Below the pieces are notes generated by a model. It did not search any database, was not told the DNA's origin, and saw only the letters and a program-made list of their open reading frames with translations. The position numbers and the translations under genes are program-made. Source: Medicago truncatula (Eukaryota > Streptophyta > Magnoliopsida > Fabales > Fabaceae). From it: 64,000 nucleotides of DNA. Below are positions 1 to 11,398 of the stretch, one piece after another. Position 1 is the stretch's first letter. Every line of letters starts with the position of its first letter. The stretch covers positions 49,022,494 to 49,086,493 of the forward strand of contig NC_053045.1 of NCBI RefSeq assembly GCF_003473485.1, read 5' to 3'.

Positions 1-666
1 GTTTACAATTTTGTATTCATATATTGGGTGAGCATATAAAATATTTATGATTTATGTTAAACTCAAACGTCCCCTACATTTGCATTATACACAATTTCAT
101 TCCATATATATTCTATATCCCTAACCAACAGATTCGTCAAAAATGAGCAATTTGTGTTAACATACAAAATGAGTAATATCAGCATTAAAAAAATAATAAA
201 TAAAAAAATAGAGCAAGTAATATCAATGTTAGACCACCAAATTTGCATGTGCTATAGCTGGTGAGTTATGCAATCAAACATCCATTTATTTAATCCAAAA
301 CATCCATTTATTTTGCTTGTAATGACATGTCCAGATCAAAAGGAAATGTAGTTATTTTAGATCTTAACGTAAGTTTACAGTTTTTGGACAGCATACAAAA
401 GAAACTTGTTTTTTGATCAAATTGCTGAAAATGAACCTCTTAATATTGACATGGGAGGCATATCCTCACCAAATCAACAAGAGATCGAGTGGGTCCCAGT
501 TCTCCCCAACTTGGGAAACTTGGAAAATAAAACGCTACAGCAAGTTACTACTATTACAAACACAATCCGTTAATTTAAGTACAATATAGATTTGAAGATT
601 GGCAAACGGAGTAAAAGTTAAGCAATATTTACATATCTGACTCTGCAACTATTAAGCTGATACAAC
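1..666. other. intergenic, 3' flank of CCDC97-like gene
   Basis: AT-rich DNA downstream of the minus-strand CCDC97-like gene. Part of it is presumably that gene's 3' UTR. I see no coding region, RNA gene or recognisable mobile element here. Confidence 0.5.
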
Positions 667-3600
667 TTAATCATCAGCAAAATACCTCTCTTCTGCATCA
701 ATATTGGCCTCCCTCTGCCAATGATCGTCAAGGGTCTCATCATTATCTATTTTAGTGTAATCTACATGTTCATGATCTTCTCCTAATAGAAACTTCTGCT
801 GCATGATGTAAGTGAATTGATTCATCCGGTCCTCCAACTCTTCTGAAGATAAGGTTGGATCCTGCCTTGCTCTGGCTGGATCAGATGTGCCATTGTTAGT
901 TACATCATGTCTCATTCGAGCTGGATCAGATGTGCCATTGTCGCTTACATCAGGTTGAGGCACGTGTATCTGCTGGTAGCGGAAATAAAAGGAAAGGAAG
1001 AGATGATCAGTCCACAAATCATACAGTTATACCATTATACTTTAACTCCCCAAAGCCCAAAAGATAAGAAACAGTGGATTAAAAAACAACGTAGTTTTAG
1101 CAACCCTCAAACTGTTTATTGCTCACATATCAGTTTACCATGTCATTGATTGCTCCATGTAAGATAGATATAAGATTAAAATACGCAACTAAGTAGATGA
1201 TATTAAATGTAGAAAAAGATCATGCAGTATATTCTAAATGGTCATTTGCAGTTGAGAATATGCAACAGATTTGAATAAGACAGGACTGAAATATAATACA
1301 GTTAAGTTAGATTGTATTCATCAAACAGGACAACTCACAACTACAAACAGAGAAGATGGTGATAATTCTCCTTCCAATGGTTTTCTATGTTTCCAAAACT
1401 AAATCTGAATCCCCCTCCTTTCTAAGTTCAACCTCTTCTACTATTTAATCAAACTTCACTTTCTTTCTAACTATAACCACCCAACTAATTCTATATCCAG
1501 TGACAACTAAATCTATAACTTGATGTGTTCTATCAATTACCCCGTCCCCTTGAAATTCCACCTTGGCAATTGAGAAATCCCTAGGCATTAGAAGCATTAT
1601 GAGAATATATTATACACAGTATGAATTAGTTGTCATTTATTATACTCTTGATATAAAAGGTGGCACTCCTCTGTTTCACAGTGGGTGCAGCTGCGAGCCG
1701 CTGCTTGTTTGACAGACTAATTCCTCTTTGTGCATCTGTCTTAGTAGTAGGGTTGGCAAGAACTACTTCAAACGGGGTCCAAGAACATGAGGCTTTATAT
1801 TGGGGTGGGTAAAACCACAAAACAGATCCAATGGTTCCCCTTCAGATACTACTCTGTATCTCAATAATGCTTGAAACCCAAGTACCTATCCATAGTGTTA
1901 GGATATAGAATAAGAGGAGTGTTATGGACACTCTCTTACACCCACTCTTTTATTAGTTGAAATCCATGTGAGTACCACACTTTTGAAATGAGTCCCACAT
2001 GGGTTTCCCCCAATAGGAGAGTGGGTGTTTGAGAGAGTGGTAGAAAGAGAGTGTTCCTAGCATTTATCTATAGAATAAAGATATTAGAGTAGTTAAAGTT
2101 GTTAAGGAGCTAGTTAGGGAAGTTATTAGTTAATGGGGGTAGTTAGGACTATTATGTATAGATAGGGAGGTTATGGAGTTAGAGACGGTATCATTGATCA
2201 TTTATAAAATTGTGAATAGAGTAGTGACTCTATTGGAAAAAGGAAAACCCTTTGGAGGAGAGTTCTCTCTCCTATCTTTCCTATTTTCTTAATCTAATTG
2301 TTCTTTCTATTCAATCAATTTTTGGGTTCCTAACACAGTGCATGAAATTGAGACTAAACAATTTTTACAGAAGTATGTGCTTCATAGCTCTTCTTCCACA
2401 GCTCTTCTAAATCTAGTACCACAACTATTTTCATTTTTGTGGGATTACAGGTAAGAACTCTACTCTTCACATTCTGTTTACCCTCCCAGGAAATACCCCA
2501 GTAACTTACTCCTCAGTCACCAATGCTCGAGCCACTAGGACCTTAATTTCTTGCACATATTCCTCCACTGTACATGATGGTCCGAAAAAAGAACATAACA
2601 AGTACAAAATCGATAAGCAAATTGACTCGAATCACAAGTTTCAATTTACTATAGAGTGAAGGATGGGGCGACTCAGTTGCCCTCATTGGTGCTGGTTCAG
2701 CTCGGTGAACCTATGTTTCACCTAATCATGGTTGGGTTCATTCACCTCATTGGCCTATTGGGTCCATTGCAGACTTGCAACGAGAAGTCTTAATTATGAA
2801 GCTACTATTTTATATGTACTAAAGAGAAGATTTGCAGATCACAGGGTTCAAGTTTCACAAGGTCATTGGCCTGTTGGTTCAAAATCAATAGGCGAATTGA
2901 CACAGATCACAAGTTTGAATTTACTATGGAGTGAAGGATGGGGCGACTAAGTTGCCCTCATTGGTGCTGGATTCAGCTCGGTGAACCTAGGTTTCACCTA
3001 ATCATGGTTGAGTTCATTCACCTCATTGGCCTGTTGGGTTCATTGCAGACTTGCAACGAGAAGTCTTAATTGTGAAGCTAATATTTTATATGTACAAAAG
3101 AGAAGATTTGCAGATCACAAGGTTCAAGTTTTACTAATGTGTGAAGGATGGTAGGACTAAGTTACCCTCCTTGGAGCTGGATTTAGCTTGGTGGAGATAG
3201 ATTTCAGCTAATCATGGTTGGGTTCAATCAACACATTGGCCTGTTGGGTCCATTGCAATTTGCAACAAGAAATCTTATCACTCAATTGTAGTATTTTGGA
3301 TTTTCTTCAAAAGCGTTGAATCTCTTGGGGTGAATAATCATTAATCAATATTGCTGACCTGTTCAATCGTCCTCAAACTCACAATTCTACACAAGACTAC
3401 CCGAGGTTACACAAACAATTTTGTAAGGCAGTTAACTCGACGCTGATAGCCAGAGTAGTAAAGTTGTCGATCTTGACTCTTGATCTTAGGCAATGGTATT
3501 CCATGATCAAAGGCCATTTTCTACATGAGTTCAACTGAATGCCCCAAGGTTTTAACTCCGTCCATATCCCCGAATAGAAAATTCAGAAGGCCGGACTTTA

Positions 3601-4994
3601 TAACGGAAAAGCACATAAGAACGAATAAAACTAATGGAAGATAGAAAGTAAAGGCACGCTTGTATTGTTGAATACTGCAAAACATGAGCGGAAAATAATG
3701 AGAATTCTGCTTCCAAGGCCTTTCACCAAAGGGTTCCTCTTCTAGTTTCTAACCCTTCAACTTCTTAAGCTAAGCCCTCCTGTTCCAAGTCCAACTACAA
3801 CCACCTAACCAATTATATAAATTCTGCAAAATGTGAGAAAATAGAACTATTGTTGCATACATAAATAATTACTGCAAGCCACAGGCATAAAGATTAATTG
3901 TTAATTTAGAATCCTTCTTATTTTGTTGTAAATAAGGGCTCGCTTGGATTGAGTTATTTGAACTTATCTATGTCAAAAGCACTTGTGAGACTGTTCGGGA
4001 GAGCTTATAGAAACAACTAATGACATGTCCATAAGCTATTTTCAACTTATCTCTACAGCCTTATGAAAACAGCTTATAGGTAATATGAAAACAGTTTGAC
4101 TTAATTTTTATCTTTTGTTATAGAAACAGCTAACACATAAGAATAAGTACTAAAGCTATAAGCGCCTAACTAAGTTGTTTATCCAAACAGGACCGAAGTC
4201 GAGCAATTGATCAACATTGTTCCATTGAACTGTTGATTTGTTAGTGTCAGTGTCGTGTCTGGTGAATGTGTCGGTGTCAGTGCGACATAGATTGATAGTT
4301 TAAAGAGCAATACCTCCACAGTCTCGTCTTTTTCAACATCATCGTCATCTTCTTCTTCCTCTTCCTCTTCCTCTTCCTCTTCCTCTTCCTCTTCTTGAAG
4401 TCCTTCATTACCAATCCACTCGCTTCTCGGCACACCAATCCTCTCTTGCTCCCCTCTAATCTTGGCCACAATCACCGCCTCCTCACACCTCCTCAACAAC
4501 GTATCAGACCACCTCTCCCCCGGCCTAGCCATCCTCCTCCCAAACCTATCCTGAAACTTCCCAACATACTCATAATGCAAATACGCCTCACGTTCTCTCA
4601 TCGCCTCCTCCGAAAAATAAACCCCACCAACAATCAACCTATCCAAATAAGCCCTTCTTCTATTCTTCGCCACCACTGCTTTCCTTCTCAACTCCTCGGT
4701 CGTCGGAGTCAACACGCTTCGTAACCGCGTCAGATGCCAGTTAATCTCGTAATCTTCTTTTAGGGTTTCGAATTCGGTTAATTCGGTGGAAGTGAGATTG
4801 GAACCGTAGCGTTCTAGGAAGAGAGATGGGTCGCGAGTGAGAAGAGAGTGGAAGATGGATTTGCGTTGAGAAGGGAGTGTGGCGGTGGATTGTTGTGCGC
4901 GTGGAAACCATAGATTCTCTACATTTGAAAGTCTTTCTGAGATTTTCTCCTTCGCTTCTTCGCTCACTTCGTTTTTCTTCTGCTTCACTTCCAT
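667..4994 (-). CDS. CCDC97-family (DUF2052) coiled-coil protein
   Basis: Two-exon gene. Exon 1 is 4994-4314 (227 codons, donor GAG|GTATTG); exon 2 starts at about 972 (or 969; CAG|CAG ambiguity) and ends with the stop at 667. The product is about 328 aa, close to the roughly 340 aa of animal CCDC97. Exon 1 has the family's RDPSLFLERYG-type core and arginine-rich helices, then a run of about 15 Glu followed by four Asp. Exon 2 carries the conserved C-terminal block with FTYIMQQKFLLGEDHEHVDY and DNDETLDDHW. Human CCDC97 has been linked to SF3B-containing splicing complexes; a plant role is inferred only. Oddities: the poly-Glu tract is encoded by a hexanucleotide microsatellite, exon 2 contains a tandem duplication of an NGTSDPAR peptide, and the single intron (about 3.3 kb) is packed with repeats. 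Confidence 0.85.
1896..2335. mobile_element. short solo-LTR-like element with nested MITE
   Basis: The stretch begins TGTTAGGA and ends TCCTAACA, giving the TG..CA ends and short inverted repeat of an LTR. The flanking 5 bp (CATAG and CAGTG) do not match well, so the ends are not proven. About 285 bp remain once the nested MITE (1914-2068) is discounted. No internal domain follows, so it reads as an old solo LTR or TRIM fragment in the CCDC97 intron. Confidence 0.5.
1914..2068. mobile_element. MITE, Mutator-like, nested in LTR fragment
   Basis: About 155 bp, foldback: ACACTCTCTTACACCCACTC near the left end pairs with GAGTGGGTGTTTGAGAGAGT near the right. It is flanked by matching TATAGAATAA at 1904-1913 and 2069-2078. 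A 9-10 bp target duplication points to the Mutator superfamily. No coding capacity. Confidence 0.65.
2607..3290. repeat. three-copy tandem repeat inside CCDC97 intron
   Basis: Three head-to-tail copies of a unit of about 275 bp. Landmark GAGTGAAGGATGGGGCGACT occurs at 2654 and 2929 (period 275); a third, more diverged and shortened copy has its matching landmark at about 3141. All copies share TTGCAACGAGAAGTCTTAAT-like and TCATTGGCCTGTTGGGT-like blocks. The unit contains no convincing ORF; family not recognised. Confidence 0.8.
3936..4195. mobile_element. short TIR element (MITE) in CCDC97 intron
   Basis: Left end GGGCTCGCTTGGAT and the reverse complement of the right end, GGTCCTGTTTGGAT, form imperfect terminal inverted repeats around a body rich in AGCTTAT/ATAAGCT motifs. 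I could not find a clean target duplication. A related, shorter fragment lies in the first intron of the CBL gene (about 18185-18330). Confidence 0.5.
4346..4396. repeat. coding (CTCTTC)n microsatellite
   Basis: Repeated TTCCTC hexamers on the plus strand encode the Glu tract of the CCDC97-like protein on the minus strand. Likely length-polymorphic in multiples of two residues. Confidence 0.85.
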
Positions 4995-5042
4995 TATTTT
5001 CTTTTACCGCTATACTTTTTTCTAACAACATGAACTTGTTGC

Positions 5043-5050
5043 TTTATATA
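5043..5050 (-). promoter_or_regulatory. possible TATA box of CCDC97-like gene
   Basis: TATATAAA on the minus strand about 50 bp upstream of the ATG at 4994. The position would give a leader of only about 20 nt, so the assignment is weak. Confidence 0.3.
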
Positions 5051-5437
5051 TGTTCCTTTTCTTCTTGGATCTTCTTCTATTGGGCCATTTCGGAACATTG
5101 CTCAATGGGCCCCTGAATTGCTTACAAGCCCTTCAAAAACTCAAAATACCCCTCTCCAGAGTTACGCAAATAATTAAGGTTTCCTTATAAACTAGAGACA
5201 ATATGAGGAAACTAATCTTTTTCTGGAAATAATTCAGACTAGTTTTAACAAGTAGATGGGTAATTTTTCTAGTAAGCACTTAACATTGCATTCAGCATAC
5301 TGCAGCAAACGGGGCTTGAACTTTAATAAGTCCTTACAACTACTATTTCATAGTGGACAATCATTTAGCAATATGAAATGAAAAGATTTCTGCTCTTTCT
5401 CCAGCACTTTTCGCTCGCGCCCTGCAGCTATTTTAAA

Positions 5438-5962
5438 AATGCCCCTATTAACGCATACGTAAATCAAATGTAACTTTAATTTTACACATGCGTAGCAGTT
5501 GTTATACCCAGCGTGAGTTACGTTAACTCACGCTGGTTCAATTTCTTGGACCATTACGCTAGTTACCTTATTTATTTTCATGTTTTCACTTGTCTGCCAT
5601 ATGCGACAGCAATAAAGGACATATGTTCCATCCATCCTATTGGTTCTTTTGTCAAAAAATAATGCCATATATAAAGAACAAAAAGGAAAGGACTTTCTTA
5701 ATAGTCTCACATGCAAATTAGCTTAGGTGTCGAAATTTATAGTGGTTGCTATTTCAAACTCAAACAATAATGAACCATGTGGAGAGAAAACAATGTCAGT
5801 TTAGTTAACTAGTGTAATATGTACCGGCGTGAGCACGCATGTGTTAATCTCTCTATTTGAGTTCGTCACATTAGTTTAACACTTGCGTGACTTAAATTAC
5901 GTTGCGTTAGTTAACTAACACACTATTTTACATTTGCGTTAGTTAACTAACGCAGAGGCATT
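5438..5962. repeat. palindrome-rich repeat, probable MITE
   Basis: The ends AATGCCCCTATTAACGCA and, inverted, AATGCCTCTGCGTTAGTT suggest terminal inverted repeats. Inside are a 29-bp palindrome with 13-nt arms (5508-5536), a perfect 14-bp palindrome GTTAGTTAACTAAC (5906-5919) and a perfect 20-bp palindrome TGCGTTAGTTAACTAACGCA (5935-5954). No ORF of note. Family not recognised. Confidence 0.5.
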
Positions 5963-6839
5963 ATATGACCATGATCTATCTCAGGTAGAGAAGACAAAAA
6001 GGTTTCCTTTTTTTTTTTTTTTTTTTGTATAAAGAAAATTGACTCAACCATAAATTATTCCAACATCCAGTGACATGATCTGGAGCTTAGGTGTTTGTAA
6101 AGTTAATAACACCGAAAACAATTTTTGGCAAGTTTTCTGTAATCTGAAAAATTTGGTAAATGTAAGTTTGCTTTCTATGTACAAGAGGAAAAAAAGAGTC
6201 ATGATAAACTCATCACATTATCAGTCCTCCGTAGTACTAAATTACTATCTATCTGAAATCCTTGCCGTCCATGCACGCTGTGCCAAAACCTTGTTGAAGC
6301 TTAAAACAAGCAGAGAATACGACACATTTGTTGTCCATTCACATTGAAGCTTAACAAGCTCACAATTGAATTCCCGTCAATTGAAAGTAGAGAGCACAAC
6401 ACATTTGTGTTCATTGTCGTTCCAAACTAGGTTGATCAGTTTCCCTGAGTTCGTATTTGGAAAATCTTGTAACAATAAGCACTATCTTTTCAACCGGGAG
6501 CTAAATGAAAAAACCACAAAATCATTCAAGAACGAAATTAAAAAAGATAGATAATCTGATTTAAAAACATGCAAGCCCATGTTGGCATACAAGGTTCTTG
6601 AGAAATTCAAGTACACTGTTCAAAAATAAAATATCAGACTTTCAAATGTCCATAACAAAATTACTTTAAAGCAACATAATCAACATTTGAGATGAAAGCA
6701 TGCCAAGAAAACAATAATATTCTCGTCACTGTTCTTAAAAACCTAGAATTAGTAATTCATAGTCACAATCAATTATCTAATACTCCCAATCATCATTAGC
6801 TTATGTATCTTCAAGTGTCCATAAAAGCTAATCCATCAT
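5963..6839. other. intergenic, nothing identified
   Basis: AT-rich sequence with an 18-nt poly-T run near 6009. Short ORFs here have no recognisable domains and look like chance. Confidence 0.5.
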
Positions 6840-7650
6840 CTACAAGTAATTTGAAAGTTGTAAATCTTTAATTTTCTCACGGAACCTTTTTCCCAAACCT
6901 GGACTGAAATTAGGACAAAGACAACCTCGTAGATTAAGAGATTCAAGAAGAGGGCAGCCATCAAGAAGAGCAAGCAATCTACCATAATTACGCAAAAATC
7001 CATTCAATTCAAGATGGCGTAACCCAGACATTATTTTTGCAATAACAAATGCTTTATCATCCTCGTCATAAGAGTACACAAACCCGCCATTAGTACTTTT
7101 GATTGAAAAACAAGGTCTCAAGAATTAGTGACTTCAAAAGAGGGCAACATCAACCAATAACTTTGAGGTCCTTAGATAGGCTGTTGCTACATGAAAGCAC
7201 TTCTAATAGTGAAAACCCCTTCACTCAACCCTTTATCTGAAATTTCATTCCATCCAAAAAGTCATAACCGTCAAAACTTCGTAAGTGACTTGCCCTGTTG
7301 CAAATAGATGCACCAGTTACCCTCTATTTGAGTTGTTACAAAAGAGGTTTAATTGAGTGCATTGCAAATTATTCTAAATGACTAAAAAGGAGAATATGAG
7401 ACAAATAATATTAAGTTAAATTATAATTTTGAGTATGTATAAGTATAACCATCGTTGAGCTAACATATCAAGAAGGATCAGTACAGTTGATAACAAATTA
7501 TTATATTATTATGAAACTGCAAACTGGAATTGAAACAAAGAAAACTAATTACCTATGAGCCATATATTTGAGAAGTTCATCGGTTCCAAACCCCCTAACA
7601 GCAATGTCTTCCAGATGACTGCAACTTAGGTCAATGAAATCTCTTCAACA
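6840..7650 (-). pseudogene. F-box/LRR (FBL23/FBL19-like) pseudogene
   Basis: Minus-strand remnants of two exons of a plant F-box/LRR gene. About 7643-7555 encodes a block with HLEDIAVRGFGTDELLKYM ending at a GT donor. About 7340-6840 carries LRR segments with EISDKGLSE, then LRHLELNGF, and LLALLDGCPLLESLNLRGC, matching the C-terminal LRRs of FBL19/FBL23 proteins. No F-box is present, and the region between 7100 and 7340 has shifted frames and stops, so the copy is broken. An intact relative would bind SKP1 through its F-box in an SCF ubiquitin ligase; this copy cannot. Confidence 0.7.
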
Positions 7651-7869
7651 ACAAAAGAAAAATGAAAAAGTAAACTTGCTTTCATATCAATTGGCATTTG
7701 AAACCAAACTAAGTCCGACTAACTATCTCTTCATATCAACATGACCGCACATTCCTTTTGAGACTACAGTTTGTAGCTTGTGCATTTCCATGGTGAAATG
7801 CAATCAGACCTGCGGTGGCTGTCACTGAGACGCACTCCCAAACACACATAAGCAATACACCAAACACAG

Positions 7870-8067
7870 TCAAAGTCCGTTTAAATGTTTTTTGCTCCAA
7901 AGAATCATAAGCATATGGAACCAGGAGGAAGGATCTTTGACATGGCTGATAGCACCCATTGAGTCCAAGTAGATAATCCCTCTTTGCACCAGCTTCAAAC
8001 CATTGAAGACAACCAGAAGCTCAGCATTGAGATTTTTAGAATGGTCAATGCGGCCCAAGAATCCCAC
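7870..8067 (-). pseudogene. LINE RNase H-like (RVT_3) fragment
   Basis: A minus-strand stretch with GFLGRIDHSKNLNAELLVV followed by GLKL and DSMGAI matches the RNase H-like domain (RVT_3) found at the C-terminus of plant LINEs. N- and C-terminal parts are missing. It lies just 3' of the PPR gene. Confidence 0.55.
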
Positions 8068-8297
8068 ATAATTGGGTAATTAGAGTTACCCCATCAGTAT
8101 GAAGAAATTCATTCCTAGGATCATGGTATGGTAAATGACTAATGAAGCAAAAATTTCCACATAATTTCCGGAATGCTAAAGTTGAGCCAGAATCAAAATT
8201 AAATATACTTCAAAGAAGTACAAGCAGACACAACATTCACAAGACCCGCTGCTGGAAAAGATGAACATAGATCAGCACACGAATATTTACAAGACAA

Positions 8298-10358
8298 TTA
8301 ATCAATACCGGCCCATTTTCTAAATTCCTGAACATGCTCAAGCCTTTTGCTTTGTGCTTCTGTTCTTGCATCCGATGCTTTTAAACTCCTATAAAGATTC
8401 TTATGAAGTCTAAGAAACTCGCTTTTGTACAGTAACTTGTCAGTATACATGTTACGGTCATTCATATGGCCAATGACCTCCATCACTCTCTCAAAGTAAC
8501 CTCCTCGAATGAAGTTTAGCAGCAGTAACTCATATAGATCTCTATTTACAACTAAATAGTTGTTCTTCATGAATCTCTTGATGTCTCCCCAAAAGAACGT
8601 AATCTCACGATACATACCGAGAGAAGAATATCCACACACGAGATGAGCAAAAGTTTGATTCGTCGGTCGAATTTTCATTTCGCACATTTTTCTATATGCC
8701 CTCAATGCATCCTCTATCATTCTTGCCTTGCAGAAAAAGAAGATCGAAGAATTGAAGTTATACACTAAAGGAATATCTGTTTGATCTTCAGCGTTCAATA
8801 TTTGAGCTAAGGCGACAGCCAAATCTGATTTACCAACTGAATTTGATGTTTCTCGACAAAGGACGTGTTCGTCAATAGCATCATTAGACAGTTCTGGGAG
8901 AAAATCAATCTTTTTCATTTGTTTTAGCAGTGCCTGAGCTTCTCTTTGCATTTCCTCCTTCTGATATGCAGACAAGAGTAAAATATACATATCGCAACCC
9001 ATTGGAGACCCGGCAGCCTCTGCATCGTCCAAAATATCATGAGCAGACTCAAGCCATCCCATCTGAATGCAAGCACTGATCACATCAGAACACAACCCAG
9101 ATCCTGTCGCTGAGTATAGTTCCCCATGAATGCTAAGTAAAAGTTTCGAAAGTTCACTAATTCTACCATCTTTTTTGTAACCAATGATAAACTTAGCCAA
9201 AGCTCTATTACTAAGAGTAAGTTTCCCACCCTTATAAAAAACAAGACCTTCTCTACCTTCCAATTTAAGCACAGTGTCCTTCTGCAGTAGCTCAGGCTCT
9301 ATATGTATCTTTAATGCATTCTTAAGGTTAGGTGATCCAATGGCAACAAAGCTCGGCTTTTGTAAGTGATTCCTATATTCTTCATTATTGTGACAATTAT
9401 GCGAGCTATTCATATCCAAAACAAGCTTAGAGGCAGCATCAATGTCGTTAAATTTAAAGTGCAACCTCAACAAACTATCATAGAACTGACGATAATGCCG
9501 AACATAAGACGCCGAAACTCCATCAATATGACATTTCAATTCCATCAATTCATCTCTCAAACCATTCATTTCTAAAATCTGCGAAATTATCACAATTGAG
9601 TGTGCATCAGCCACTGTCCCCATTAGCGGCATTAATTCAATCAGACACAAGCCCTTCAAACATAACTTAAACCTCACACAAGCATCAAGAACAAGATTAA
9701 ATACCAAAGTATCCGGCTTCAACATGATTGCATGTTGCGCCTTTTTATCCTTCAAACCATTATAAAAATCACAAACTTGAGACAGATAATTCGATACAAG
9801 ATGTGTTCCAATTTCTGTCTTCACAATATGAAACACAATCAAGGACAAAAAATTCATAGATGGCACAAACCCTTTAGTAAGCATCAACCTAAGTATAACG
9901 GATGCAGGAGACGGCATTTGCATTCTAGCCAAAGACAAAGCAAGTTTTGTCAACGTATCAACATGAATCAAACCTGAATTCTCATCAACAATTCTCAAAA
10001 CCAAATCACATGCTTTTCTCACCAAAACATGATTAGAAGAATAACACAATTGCACAATAAGCTGATTCAATAAATTAATCTCAGGGTAACCATAAAGGTT
10101 TCGAAAATCACGAAAAGTTTCCAATGCTTCTTGCAATTGATGATTCCTCAAAGCAAATTTAAGCTTACCCACTAGAATTTCTTGAGTGGAACGTTCCCAT
10201 GAAAGCCTCTCACAGTTGTCAGAGAAAGTTGAAATATTTTGCGAAAATGTATTGAATTGGTTGAAATTGACATGCCCATGAAGAATGATTTGCAAAGGTG
10301 GAAGCTTTTTGAGAAAGGGGTTTTGGAATAGAATGTATTTGGCAAAAGGAAGCACCAT
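8298..10358 (-). CDS. P-class PPR protein, At4g17616-like
   Basis: Single-exon gene of 686 aa, typical of the intronless PPR family. The N-terminus is rich in F, N and basic residues with few acids (start MVLPFAKYILFQNP), consistent with a mitochondrial or plastid targeting peptide. Helical repeat pairs run through the rest; clear PPR-like units include PDTLVFNLVLDACVRF, CDMYILLLSAYQKEEM, LVYNFNSSIFFFCKARMIED and NQTFAHLVCGYSSLGMYRE. The C-terminus ends in a basic helix and RKWAGID with no E, DYW or SMR domain. The protein resembles Arabidopsis At4g17616 as I remember it. PPR proteins bind organellar RNA; target and compartment are not deducible here. A second in-frame ATG is not needed: the chosen start gives the expected length. 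Confidence 0.9.
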   Translation of the reverse strand: MVLPFAKYILFQNPFLKKLPPLQIILHGHVNFNQFNTFSQNISTFSDNCERLSWERSTQEILVGKLKFALRNHQLQEALETFRDFRNLYGYPEINLLNQLIVQLCYSSNHVLVRKACDLVLRIVDENSGLIHVDTLTKLALSLARMQMPSPASVILRLMLTKGFVPSMNFLSLIVFHIVKTEIGTHLVSNYLSQVCDFYNGLKDKKAQHAIMLKPDTLVFNLVLDACVRFKLCLKGLCLIELMPLMGTVADAHSIVIISQILEMNGLRDELMELKCHIDGVSASYVRHYRQFYDSLLRLHFKFNDIDAASKLVLDMNSSHNCHNNEEYRNHLQKPSFVAIGSPNLKNALKIHIEPELLQKDTVLKLEGREGLVFYKGGKLTLSNRALAKFIIGYKKDGRISELSKLLLSIHGELYSATGSGLCSDVISACIQMGWLESAHDILDDAEAAGSPMGCDMYILLLSAYQKEEMQREAQALLKQMKKIDFLPELSNDAIDEHVLCRETSNSVGKSDLAVALAQILNAEDQTDIPLVYNFNSSIFFFCKARMIEDALRAYRKMCEMKIRPTNQTFAHLVCGYSSLGMYREITFFWGDIKRFMKNNYLVVNRDLYELLLLNFIRGGYFERVMEVIGHMNDRNMYTDKLLYKSEFLRLHKNLYRSLKASDARTEAQSKRLEHVQEFRKWAGID

Positions 10359-10366
10359 AACACCAT

Positions 10367-11398
10367 TTATTTATTGCACGGAAATGTAACAGAGACTGAA
10401 AAATTTCTGAGTTGAGTAAGCATAAAAATGGAAGATTTTGGAGAAATATGAATGTTAAAGCGTAAACCCTAATTTTTACTTTGGAGATGAAGTCAAATAC
10501 AATATTTTTACTTTGGATACATTGGTAATTTTGTTTAACGAAAAAACCTATGTTTTAGATTCATTCAATAAATGATACACAATGTTTTATGTCATTCTTT
10601 TTTTTGACTTTCTTGTTTTTTATGTCATTCTCTTTACGACCTTTTAAAGGTCCGTTCGTTACGGATTAAAATAAAAGTGATTTTCACATAAAATAATTTA
10701 GAGATTTTATGAAAAATCAAAATCTATTTTGTGTTTGTTTACGGTAACAAAAATCACTTTTTTTAAACAAATAATCCAGTTTATTTCGATACAACTATAT
10801 AAAAGGACTTTTTGTTACAAAATTAGTTCAATCTTTTAAATCATATTTTCTCTTTCCTCTAAAAAAAATATATTTTGAAAAACTGCTCTTAAAAACTTCT
10901 CATTTAAAGTTGTTTTTAAATTTTGTTTAGATTCTGATTTTTTTAAAAATCTGTAACAAACGAATAGAAAAACTCTTAAAAGTGATTATTTGTTTAAAAA
11001 AATGATTTTTTTTCTTAAAAAAATATAACAAACGAAAGCTCTAAATTTTGTTGAGTTAATTTGTTTTGTTTTTGCATTTTTGTGTGAAGAGGGATCCTTA
11101 TTTGCTTCCCTCGACTTCTCTTCCAATTGTTAAAGCAGAAATATCATTAATAACTATTGAGACCGACTCTCAATCAAAAATCTAAATCAATTCCATTCCA
11201 TCAATAGAAGGACAAAATTTACCAACCTAGGAAAAGTCTACTCACCTCTAACACTCCATGCTCGTTGAAACATACACATAATAGGATAGTTACACTCTTT
11301 CTATAAAAGTTATTTAACAGTGACACTTCAGATTGAATGTGTGTTGCCGGGTCTGGTGTCCAACGCCGCTATGACCCAAATACATATAATTACATTTA
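10367..11398. other. intergenic with probable MITE (about 10649-11041)
   Basis: Promoter side of the PPR gene. At 10649 GGTCCGTTCGTTACGG and, inverted at 11041, GAGCTTTCGTTTGTTAT form imperfect terminal repeats around an AT-rich body dense in AAAATCACTTTT-like motifs. This looks like a foldback MITE, but no clean target duplication was found. Nothing else was recognised. Confidence 0.4.

Noticed and set aside
2607-3290. CRISPR-like array
   Set aside because: Units are long (about 275 bp), diverged and without short spacers; the host is a plant.
4277-4471. Lys/Arg-rich minus-strand ORF overlapping the poly-Glu tract
   Set aside because: A shadow frame of the CCDC97-like exon created by the hexanucleotide microsatellite.
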